A stretch of 64,000 bases of DNA, taken from Theocolax elegans (taxonomy: Eukaryota > Arthropoda > Insecta > Hymenoptera > Cerocephalidae). The notes beneath the pieces were generated by a model. That model did no database searches, was not told the DNA's origin, and saw only the letters and a list, made by a program, of their open reading frames with translations. Positions 36,301 to 47,200 of this stretch are shown here, piece after piece (the first letter of the stretch is position 1; every line of letters begins with the position of its first letter). The stretch is taken from contig CM047431.1 in assembly GCA_026168455.1 (NCBI GenBank), positions 62,082,910 to 62,146,909 of the forward strand. The letters run 5' to 3'. A program made the position numbers and the translations under genes.

Positions 36301-39300
36301 TTTTTGTTTCTTCACTGCTTTCAACTGTTTCTTCATTAATTAACTCACCAAAATCTGGTACTTTTGGTTCATCAGGAGTATTGATGAATTCTTCTCTCAT
36401 ACTTGATATTGCTAATACTCTTTCATCAAACAGTTTCATTCTTCGAATTCGCCAATCTGCATGTAATTTACGTCGGTTCGCTTCTTCAGCTAACTCATTA
36501 TAATATTTAATTGTATTTTCCCTAGAAATAATTAATTCCTTTTTTAATATTTTATTGAAATTCATTATGTGATAAATAAACTTTTAAAATTAAATAAGTT
36601 TTAAAGACGAACTGATCACGATATTTTTATAAAAAATATTACATACCTTTCAACTCTTTCAAGATTTTTTGCCTTTTCTTCATCCTTTATCATAGCATCT
36701 AGCAGAAGCTTATCAGCAAGTAATTCAGCATCTCTGTCCCTTTCCTTTCTCTGAGCAGCTTCCTCAGCTTGTTCTTTTAATTGCTCTAACAACTCATTTT
36801 TCTCCTTCGCAATTTGTCTAAGTGATTCTTCTCTTTCTCCTGATAATTGAAAATAAGATATATTTTATAAAAAATTATTTCTTTTATAAAAAAAAAAGAA
36901 ATTAATTTTTAAAAACATAAGGTCTTTGGAACTCTCTTCCTAGTGTCATTAGGGATGATTTAAATTTAGTTTCGTTTAAATTAAAAGTACGTAAGGAATA
37001 TTGTTGCTTTTATTAATTATTAATAGTTTATTTTCAACTGTTAATTAATTTTATTACTTCATGCGATGACTGTTGCGCCACTATCATGATTTTGTTATAT
37101 AAATTTTGTACAAGGGTCTTGTACCCGTTGATTTGATAATAAATAAATAAATAAATAAGCATTAATCGTGCGTTATATAATCTTAATCTTGCGTTTAAGT
37201 GTCATACTCCAATGAGTTTCTTTGATCATGATTATAGTAAATTACTTGTTAAGTTTAAGTTATTTGATCTCGTTTATCTGCGTAAATTTTATGATTTATA
37301 TTTTGTTTACAAAGTGTTAAATAATTTTATTAATTGTGAATGCATAGTAACCTTGTTTGCGAATAGATTAGTCGATTATAATTTAAGGAATCCAAGACAT
37401 CTATCTGAAATATCGTCATTAAGTAATTATACCTTTTTTTCAACTGTACCTAGACTACGTCGTTTATGGAATTTAACTCCATTAAATATTCGTGATTGTA
37501 ACTCCATAGGGAGATTTAAAATCATGTGTAAGAAATATTGTAACATGTAACATATAATTTTAATTTGTTAATTATTTTTTTTAATTTTACGTCTCAGCTT
37601 CACTTATTTTTTGTTTATAATTCTTTGTAATAGGACTAATAAGTCCGTGAAACTTCTAAAATAAAAAAATAAAATAAATTAATGGTCTTACTTCGGAGTC
37701 TTAACAAAGTGTCTTGCTGTGCTGCAATTACAAGCTCAGCCCTTTCTTTCTCAATTTCTTTCTCTTCTCGAATAGCCGAGGCTAATGTAACCTTTTTGCT
37801 TTGTTCAATTTCTCCTTTCACCGCATACTTATCATACAATTTTATTTGGTCCCTCAACATTCCAACACTCAAACAAACTCGAATTGGTGGTTGACTTGAT
37901 ATCGATACTCGACATAATGGATTCTATAATAAAATGATTTCATTCATTTACTTTTTTAAATTGAAATAAGTTAATGAATTTTTTGAAGTAACATACTACT
38001 TACGCGAGGATCACAGATTTTTAATAGGGAAACTGTTTTTCCACATTGCAAAATTGCATCAGTCAATTCTGACAAGAAACCTGGTACTGATTTTTTGTTT
38101 ATACTAAAGCCTCTTGTCCAAAATCTATGTGTACGTGTTCTTAGATACTGAGGTCGTACTTTGATCATGAATTCTTCATAAATATCTATACACACTCCCT
38201 CAAATATCCATTGTTGCAAAAATCTGAAAAAGTTATTATTTTAATGAAATGAAAAAATTTTATTTTGTATATATACGTCCACTTACCGAAAATAAACTTC
38301 ACAACATTCTTTTAATATCGAGTAAAAAACTAAAGCAACGTTTTGTTCTGTAACTTTTGTAACTTCCTTGTATATATGAGTTAAAATACCAATACCTTCG
38401 CCCAGCGAAGTCATTCTATGAGTGCTACAACGACAAAGTTCTGCTACTTTAAAAATTATATTACCAAGTGGTTTAACTTTATTCAAAAATTTTAATAATC
38501 CAACAGTCCCATCTTCAATTATTGAAATTTGAAGAATTGCCGCATGATAAAATAATAAAAATTCTTTTACACTATTGCATAGTGCCTGGAAATATAGTAA
38601 AGTACAATTATTTTATAATGTAAAATAAATATTTCATGGATCTTAAATTATAATTTGTGTTTTACAATACCTTAAAAATTAAACCTTCAATTTGAAGTTT
38701 TCCAGTATCTAAATCAGGAACAATAAGGTCAGAAAGATTTTTAAAACAAGTCCCCCAAAGGATAACATCGTAACAAATGTTTTCAAGAGTCCCTGAACTT
38801 ATACCATATATTGCTATCTGCTTTTCTAATTCAAAACCGCTCTAAAAATAACATTGTAGAATTATGTAAACTAGAATTAGTACATTAATTTTTATAATAT
38901 ATTATTAATTTTTACCGCAGAATTGTAAACAAATGTCTTTGATTCAATACCAAGCAAAAGGAGTTTAATATTATTCATGAATTCTTTAACAGGCACTATA
39001 TTAACTGGAAGAATCATCTGAAAAAATAATGTTGCATTAATTATAATTGATTTAGTTAATACTTATCTGTCTGAATAATGTATGTTGTGCAAACCTCTCT
39101 TAATAAATTATTTTCAGCTACATTTACTAAGTGCATAGTAGCACCAACTGATTCTGAAGCAAAAGGAGGTTCTTTCATTGATTCTGAAGATCCAAGTGTT
39201 TCCCATGTTTTAAGATTTGAAAGAGGTGAAAGTTTATCCATATCTTCCCATATTTTATCCAAATTCACAGGTTGTTCTTCTGTATCATTTTCCTCAATTT

Positions 39301-40797
39301 CACTGATTTCAGTATAATTTTTAAAATTCGAACTAGTATCACTAAATAATTTTAAAGGTTCGTAATTTTGCCAAGGAGATTCTGGTTCTGTGACAATCCC
39401 TTCTTTACATACTTGAAGTTGATCATCTGAACTGTGAACATCCTACAATGTTAAAAGAAACATAACATTAAATTAATATTTAAAAATTATAATGTCTTAA
39501 CAATTTTAGATATAATTTATCATCTTTTTATTTTAGACATACATTTATCTGGGGTATTAAATAAGAATTTGACGATAAATTTGTTCCACTAAGAATATTC
39601 ATTGAATGTCTTGGAATATTTGACATTTTAATTTCAGTATCATTTGAATGTCTGTAAAGAAAAGATAAATTAAATTTGATAATGCACAAGAAAAATTAAT
39701 TAAAAAGGTTATTTACCTAGAAGACTGTTTCTCAATATTGTGAAAAGGTATAAAACGTCCAAGTAAAGATAATTTGGTACCTGGTTCGGATACATTAAAT
39801 TTAATAACATTACCATGATCCTTCTTAAGCATAGATTCAAATTTTGTTGGTAAATTAAATGATTCAATTGGATAAACTTGAAAAGGTGGAATTTCATTAT
39901 CGTTGCAAAGCATTTCAGGCAATTGTGGATGCGGTTTCCCATAATGAAATACATTCTAAATAATCAATTGTAACATATCTATTTTAATATATAACTTACT
40001 AAAATTTTTTTTAAAAATACAAATTAGTTATTTTCTCTTACCAAAGAATTATCATCCTCAGATTCATGAGATTTTAAACAATTTAAAAACTGCAAAACTG
40101 AGTATGTAGTAGAATCTGGTTGCAAACCATTATCAATAAATTCATCCAAGTATTTCTCTAGTTCTGCAGCTTGTGAGATTTGACCTTGCCCTACTTTTAA
40201 CACATACGAATGTTTTAACAAATCGACAACAGGATCGCATGATTTGTCCTCGGTTCCTGCAAATACAAAGGATTATATTTTAATAAAATATTTGAAAGTA
40301 AAAAGATTACGAACAAAATCAAAGTAAATCAATTTTTTTTTTACTAGTATCATTATTTTATCCTCGCAATGTTTTACAAAATAAGAATATATGTTTAGAA
40401 CCTGCACAACATTATTCTAAAAAATAAAACATTACTTTTTAAATAAAATAAATCACAGTTGTCTGTCAATGAACTTACCGTACAATTTGTTTGTATCATA
40501 AAAATAAGGAAACAATCAATATTTTATGTGAAATTCTGATGTCTATAAATAAACAATTATAACCGTAACGATTATACTAAGGTTAAAAAACTAAATTAAA
40601 ACAAACTTACTGTAATCTTTATCAGATTTATTTAAAAGAATTTCATAGGCCTTAGATTTGAGTCTCCGAAGATGCTTCTCAGTATCCCGTTGTCGAGGAT
40701 AAGGGTGTTCCTCGACTTGATACTCTTTTCGATAAATATTTTCGCACAACTTGCCAATGAGGCCGTAAACATCGTTGTCTCGAGTCTCCGAATCCAT
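33343..40797 (-). CDS. TUBGCP6: Gamma-tubulin complex component 6 (GCP6/Grip163), complete, 17 exons
   Basis: GCP6 is a large scaffold subunit of the gamma-tubulin ring complex that nucleates microtubules at centrosomes and spindles. Minus-strand exons: 40611-40797, 40042-40256, 39717-39955, 39543-39651, 39095-39442, 38916-39017, 38671-38841, 38287-38585, 38004-38223, 37692-37923, 36647-36839, 35376-36521, 34989-35256, 34449-34709, 34163-34372, 33927-34099 and 33343-33631. All are GT-AG with consistent phases and total 1553 residues. The N-terminal GRIP domain spans about residues 370-700 (WIFEGVCIDIYEEFMI, PGFLSELTDAILQCGK). A charged coiled coil follows at about 690-800 (EREESLRQIAKEKNELLEQL), then an acidic linker with repeats, and a C-terminal GRIP domain from about 1230 (LNYKLSWPLNIIFND, YSRVFKFLLMVGRVLW). 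The insertion between the two GRIP domains with peptide repeats is what separates GCP6 from GCP2-5. ATG at 40797 (MDSETRDND). Confidence 0.93.
36925..37158 (+). mobile_element. 5'-truncated LINE tail in TUBGCP6 intron
   Basis: The plus strand encodes LWNSLPSVIRDDLNLVSFKL and a short tail to a stop, which matches the C-terminal end typical of Jockey-like non-LTR retrotransposon polyproteins. A 3' UTR follows and ends in an (AATA)n tail at about 37137-37158. It is antisense to the host gene. Confidence 0.75.
37159..37680 (+). mobile_element. Second 5'-truncated LINE fragment in the same intron
   Basis: An open frame at 37212-37550 encodes a reverse-transcriptase C-terminal tail: YLRKFYDLYFVYKVLNN, a Cys-containing middle and RRLWNLTPLNIRD, then IGRFKIMCKKYC and a stop. 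This is the same kind of tail as the neighbouring fragment but a different sequence. An A-rich run (AAATAAAAAAATAAAATAAA) closes it near 37680. The two lie head to tail, both antisense to TUBGCP6. Confidence 0.75.
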
Positions 40798-42184
40798 CGC
40801 TTCATTTTCCAATTATTATTTTTATGGAAACACCCATTTGGTCGATCTTTTATTTTAGTTAACCTTTACCCACTGCCAGTTGCCACTAGTAGTTGACTAC
40901 TACCCCAAAACTAGAGCGTAAATAAACAACATTGCGCAGATTTTATGACGGTTAGATACAGCGCTCGTGACGTTCACGTGGTGCGAAATTTGAATTTTTC
41001 CTGATAGTTTATAAAGAATTTGAAAAAATAGCATCTAGAGTGATTAATCGAAGCAAAATTGATAAAATTTAAGTGATTATTTTATTTACCAGTATTTTAT
41101 TTGATAAAAGGAAATAAATGTTTAAAAACATTCGTCTTATCGAATTATTGTTTGAAACATTGTTATTTGGTTGGTTTAAAAAAATATATCCTTTTTTTTA
41201 TTTTTTAGTAATTTTTAGTAATTATAATATAAATTTTGCATTAGTATTACGAGAATAAATTTTTAAATTTATTATTTATGATTTTTTGATAAAATCCGTT
41301 CGAATCTTTCTATACGGAATTGAGATATACGTCTTTTAAAAATCGACTGAACATTACATTCTTTAAAATACATATGTAATGTTTAATTATTACTGTTGCT
41401 AAGTCATGTAATATTGTTCATACAATTTTAACAAATGTAAAAAAAAAAGTTAAATTAATTTTCACTTTTGTCAATTAATTTTTAAATACTTAATAAAAAT
41501 TAATTTTGAAATGGTACTTATTTTATCGAGGGATAACTTTGTTTTACTTTATTCAAAGACGTGTCAAACGACAGACAAAATTTTATAAAATTGAACAATA
41601 CTGGTAAATTCTAAGCATACACGTTTCTCAGACAATATTCCTGCACAGGTTCAGAAAGTGGTAATTTACATAACAAGGCAGTACATGAGTAATAAATGTG
41701 AAATTTCTATATAGATGAGTACAAGTCAAAGAAAACAATAGTTAATAGGTGAATAAGTAATATACTAATTTTATTATATAAGCTATTTAAATTATTTTCT
41801 TATGGTATTATACGATTGAGACATATACTACTGTTTTAATTAGTACGTAACAAGATGTTCAAGGGTTGTTGTAAAACAATCTTAAAAGTAAATAATAATA
41901 TTTTTCATTGACTTAATTTATTTTCGTTTCCTTAAAATGTATTATTTTTTTATTTAGTGCTTAAAATATACCTGTGTTCTTATATTTTTAAAAACAAAAT
42001 GTGTGTAACTGCGAGGATTGTGAGGGATATAACGAGTGTAATATAATATGTAAAATAAATATTTCTTTAAAAACTTCCAAATTTTGAACGTGAACTTGAA
42101 TTTGAAAAAAAAAATTAGTAATTTCCATATATTTGTAGCGATATTTAACAAAAGAACATACTATCATTATATTATACCTATACC

Positions 42185-42862
42185 TAGCGTGAAAAGAAAC
42201 CACTAAATAAGTTGAATACCAAAATATTTAATTTATTGTATTTACTTATTCAGATTATAAATATTTTACATAGTGAGCGATAAAATTAAAGTTAAAAGAT
42301 AAAATATAATTTATATTTGTGTATATTTTAATAGAGCCGCGGTGGCTCATGGGTAGAGCTCCCGACTCTCACACCGAGGGTCGTGGGTTCGATCCCAGGC
42401 GTGTACCTCTGAAAATTTTTTTCATGTGCATTTTTCGAACACCGCGACTCAGTGGCACGGCGTGTCACTATAATGTGACGCCAGTTCAGGTGCACGTGCG
42501 TTTCGTGCATTTTTCAGTGCATCAGAGGCACGGGCATCTGAACTATAGGGAACGTTAGGGACGCGAAGATGTAAAGAGGATCGCGGTGGTACCATCGGGA
42601 GGACAGGAAACTGTAATTATTAGACTAATTACAGTGACCGATGATATCTTCCGATGGACACAAGCACCACTGTTTCAACTACATGTGCTTTGTTTACAGA
42701 CACACCGTTCACCTCCGTCGCTGATTAGCCCTGGCAGCATAAATAGAGCGACGTTAAATAGCGTGAAAAGAAACCACTAAATAAGTGGAATGCCAAAATA
42801 TTTAATTTATTGTATTTATTAAAGTTAAAAGATAAAATATAATTTACATTTGCGTATATTAA
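42185..42862. repeat. Direct repeat of 100-150 bp framing the SINE
   Basis: The sequence from TAGCGTGAAAAGAAACCACT to the GTATATT end is present left (42185-42331) and right (about 42759-42862) of the SINE, with the right copy lacking about 45 internal bases. This is far longer than a normal SINE target-site duplication. It implies either insertion into one copy of a duplicated segment or a later duplication. Confidence 0.85.
42332..42758 (+). mobile_element. tRNA-derived SINE
   Basis: A tRNA-like head carries an A box (TGGCTCATGGGTAGAGC, 42343-42359) and a B box (GGTTCGATCCC, 42386-42396) at proper spacing for an internal RNA polymerase III promoter. A GC-rich non-tRNA body of about 350 bp follows. 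The body end (CCTCCGTCGCTGATTA...GCATAAA-AGAGCG) recurs at 59542-59596, which supports a dispersed family. It lacks a convincing mature tRNA fold at the acceptor stem, so I do not call it a tRNA gene. Confidence 0.8.
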
Positions 42863-43318
42863 TTACCGTTCGAAGTAATAATAAGTTTAGGAACAATAAT
42901 TTTTTTGGTCCAGCATTGGTTTATAGTATACAGTCTTGTTTACACGTGTGGGTCTTTACACTATTTAATAATATGCCACAAGTCGCTTTGCATAATATAT
43001 TAGGCCCCTTAAATTTTAAAATAAGATAATAGCTAAGATGTATGTAATGATTCATAAAATGTAACATCAGTTAATATAGTCAGAATTAACACCTATATGA
43101 AGCGGTATTAACACCTATTAACCAACGGTGGTGCAAGTATTATTTTATTTAATAGAATAAAAAAGAAGAAATGTCCATTTTATTAGTTTTGCATAAATTA
43201 ACATCATTAGAATATTATTTATTTATTACTGTAAGACATGGCAGGGCCAGAAATGAAAAGTAAAAGTATAAGATACTTTTAATAAAAAAAATCTGTATTC
43301 AGATTGAAAGACATTTTT

Positions 43319-43506
43319 GCATGATTCAAAATAGTTGTCGATTACAGTTTGATTTCAGTGCTTTCAATTGCAGAAACTTTTTACGAAGTTTAAGTAATAT
43401 ATATAATATAAATGTTTATTTAAAATATATATTTATGGTATGATTCAAAATACTTGTCGATTTCAGTTTGATTTCAGTTCTTTCAATTGCAGAAATTTTT
43501 TATATG
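43319..43506. repeat. Two diverged copies of a 70-bp block in tandem
   Basis: ATGATTCAAAATA(G/C)TTGTCGAT followed by CAGTTTGATTTCAGT and TTTCAATTGCAGAAA occurs at about 43320-43385 and again at about 43440-43500. Confidence 0.85.
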
Positions 43507-44098
43507 TGATTTTTGTAATATTAAAAAAAATGTTTAATTAAAATTCAAAGAAATAGATAAAATAAGGGAGTTAGAATTAAAATTATTTATTCATCAGATA
43601 ACAATTTTCAAAGTTTGATTAGAATAACAATACTTGCGGGTTTTGACACCTTCTCGGAAGGTGTTTTTGATTAATATATTCGAGAAGAATTCCGCTTGCA
43701 TTAATAAACCAAATTTTAGTGAGTGTGTAATTTAAAAAAAAAATTATTATTCAAGTATACCTATATATTAATAATAAAAGATAAAAAAGAAATATTTTCC
43801 ACGTAAAACACATTGTAATATTGAATACAATAATTAATCGTAATTAATAACATTTTCAATAAGTTTTTATGACAAAATTCATATTAACCAAAAAGACAAT
43901 GATTAAATTTTTATATATCAGGGCTAATTGCGATGCTATTAAACATCGAGTTAAACACATATAATTACAATCGGTCGATCGCATTAACGTATTATAATTA
44001 AACTGTTGCAAGCGATTTTACACAAAAAAAAAGTATAGTGGGTTATCGACAGCGCACGCGATACACACTTTATATATACATATATATATACGGAGCGG

Positions 44099-44111
44099 GT
44101 CGCTAAGCAAC
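44099..44111 (+). promoter_or_regulatory. RFX X-box in the IFT172 promoter
   Basis: GTCGCTAAGCAAC is a near-palindromic match to the RFX-factor X-box (GTTGCC/T with spacer and GGCAAC/AGCAAC half-sites). It lies 137 bp upstream of the IFT172 ATG. X-boxes within about 150 bp of the start codon drive IFT genes in nematodes and flies via DAF-19/Rfx. The position and match make this a strong functional candidate; binding is inferred. Confidence 0.8.
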
Positions 44112-44247
44112 ACCTGATTTACAAACATATAAAGAAACGTATATACCACGAGGTTTGTAGGTAGTGGTGCAGTCACGGTGACTCCAAAAATACTTAACAA
44201 GGTGCTCACGTCGAGATGATACGAATATTTATTATTTTAATAACGTA

Positions 44248-47200
44248 ATGTTACTCAAGTATTTGGGCTCGATTCTACCACCCCACGTAAGTACACTGTG
44301 TTCTTTTAATTTCTCACTCTTTTTTTTTTAAACAATTGGTAAAGTGTTATGTATCTTGGGTATATACAACGGGAGTGGTTATGTTAATTTAAAACGTATA
44401 CGATTAATTTTTAGATAAGATTTAATCTTTCGAAGATAAATAAAGATTCTTTTTTACAAAATAAATAATTGCGTGTGATTGTGTTTTTTCTTATTTTTAT
44501 GATTTTAATTATAGTTTTGACGAGTGGATGAGTCACGGTGTGTTAAATTAATTTAATGAGAAGTTGTTACATCATAGATCTGTCACTTTTATGACGGATA
44601 GCAAGTGTATTATCGATTGTTTATATAGGAGAAAGAAATTTAACAGTGTTTAAAAACGAGACTAGACATCACGCGTTCGTTACGTCCAAAATTATGAATA
44701 ATTACATTTAGTTAAGTGAAATTAAAATATTAATTTGTTTTTATTTAACTTTTTATTTCGATTAAACGGTAAGATTTATACCCGAACACGTAAGAATAAT
44801 TTTTATGTAAATAATTTTTAATCCAATTTTTTTTTTCAAATAATTTGTTGATGTGACTTTCAAATAATAGCAGACGCTCTTTATGGGACTGTCGTATTGA
44901 CGTATCCCACAGAAAAAAAAATAGTGCTCCGAAACAAATCGATGAACAATTCAAATTTTAATCATTTTTAAAGTTCGTAACGTACCGACGTAAATAGTAG
45001 AGAATAATTGCTTCCTCGTAGAGAAATTTTTTCGATTTTTTATAAACATATTATATCTATGGTCTGAGATGCTAAAGTCCAAAAGAACGTCTTTTTAGAA
45101 AATGTCCGTGTGCTATTTCTGGGGTTAATATCGCTCGTTTTGGGAATGAAGTTTCGTTTCTTTTTTTCTACAATTTTGGGAAAAAAATTGTTTTTTGATC
45201 TACACTGCCGCTCACATAAATTTGGCCACCCCATTAAAAATCTGTCAAACTTTGAAGTTTTGTACCTCTATAAGGAATCAACCGATCTAAAAAATTCAAA
45301 GTACGTTTTGAAGCTCGTACCAAGCCCTTCAGTATATGATGAAAATATTTTAAAAAATAATGTTTAATTAATTTTTTATAAACAAATGAAAAAAAAAAAT
45401 TTTCAATTTTTTTCGTCCATTTTCAAATTGGCATAACTTTGTTAAAAATAATCTGATTAAAAAAAAACAAAATAGAGGTTAAAGCTATGGTACTCCTCTT
45501 CAAAATGCGCTATGCAGAATTTCTGTTCATTTATTTTTTAGGGAATTTTTTAATTTTATGTAAAAAAAATCACATTTTTTTCAACAGCTCATAACTCAAA
45601 AACTATGAGTCAAACTAAAAAAATCATAAGAGCAAAAATTATGCGTTTTTACTCAACGAATACGAATTTAACGGTTAAGTTAACGAATTAAGCGGTTGAT
45701 TCCTTATAGAGGTACAAAACTTCAAAGTTTGACAGATTTTTGATGGGGTGGCCAAATTTATGTGAGCGGCAGTGTATAAATTCAGTTTTGTTACATATTG
45801 TTTTATACCCAATTTTCGATTTTTAAAAAATTCTTTTTGTAAATTTTTAATGTTTGCGGATGATATGTTTTAATCGGATCAAATGATATATTTTGCGGAA
45901 AATAAGAAAATCTTTCTTTTCGATTTGAGTTTTTCTTTAAATAATCTCTGTACACGAGCTTAATAAAATAATGGCAATGAAAAACATAGTTGATATATAC
46001 TGTAAAAAATTTCAAGTTACTAAATAGATTAGTTTAAGATAAACAAAAACTTAAATAATACACTTTTATGTTCAACTGTTCTCGAGCGTGAAGAACTTTT
46101 AAATCTACTTGAAATTTTGGAGGAAGGTATAGTCTTTACGGTAACAACGATCGACATTCCTATTAAGCTCAAAAAATTCATTGAAATAATTCAGCATTAT
46201 ATATAGTTTTTAATAAAATTTTTTGATCGATCATATCTCTGAAATCTAATCGTTTAAATTGCCTTAGAAAAATCGTGGTAATAGAACAAACTAATTACAA
46301 GGGTTATATATACTGTGAAAATTTAATAATATTTGACCAAGACTAGATTTTGAGAAAAAGTTTATAATCTAAAAAGCATTTTTTTCCGACAAATTTGTAT
46401 TTTTTGGTAAAGAATGCTTTGAAATAATAAGATTTGTAGGTTTATTAAAACTTTTTAGAAACGAAATATTTCCAATACCTAAATGTAGTACATTATCGTA
46501 CAGAACTTTTGTTAAATTACATTAATCTTCTCAAAAACAAATGTACGTTGAAATAAAAAAATTAGATTTTTGTCTTTTAATCATCTTTGCAAATTCTGAC
46601 ACGTTCAATCTGCACTTTGTCAGAGCCTTTATTTCCAATAATCGTCCGAATCAAATAAGTGCAAAATTGAGTGATATTATACGGATTAATTAAGTATCAT
46701 ATTAGAATAATATATTTGATATAGGTGCGATAGATTCATTTTAAAGAAGCTACGCCCGCGAATGAGTCAACAGCGGGTATTTTTCCTTCAAAGTTTATTA
46801 CGCGCTACATCGATTTTTCTTTACCTATCTTTCTAGGATTTCGAAAATCGTGTGGTGGCGATCGCGTGGTCACCCAACAATTTGAAATTAGCTGTCGCAT
46901 CGACCGACCGTTCGATTTATCTTTTCGACGACAAGGGAGTGAAAAAAGATCGGTTCTCCACGAAACCAGTCGACTCTAAGGTATATATCACTACATACAC
47001 GCCGAGAAAAAAATATCAATGATTACTATCCTACTTACAAGGAGACTCTCATATGTTTGGGAAACGGATCGTGCTCGGCTTATAGGATAAGTTTTTTAAT
47101 ATAAAAATATGAGGAAAGCCTGAGCCGCGGACCATTAACAATTGTTTTTTCAAAAGTAATACGCTATTAAAGCAAAATTTCCAAAAAATAGAGACATCAC

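Larger units (their letters stand above)
40798..44098. other. Divergent intergenic region between TUBGCP6 and IFT172
   Basis: The TUBGCP6 side (about 40800-40990) is GC-richer and contains a CACGTG E-box next to a TGACGT motif near 40970, a plausible promoter. The middle is AT-rich with a SINE (42332-42758) framed by a direct repeat, and a small duplicated block at 43319-43506. No protein-coding frame is supported. Confidence 0.6.

Noticed and set aside
37212..37550. Independent host gene in a TUBGCP6 intron
   Set aside because: The peptide is the C-terminal tail of a non-LTR retrotransposon, is on the opposite strand, and ends in an A-rich tail.
42336..42410. Functional tRNA gene
   Set aside because: A and B boxes are present, but the acceptor stem does not pair properly and a long GC-rich body follows with a related copy elsewhere, so it is a SINE head.
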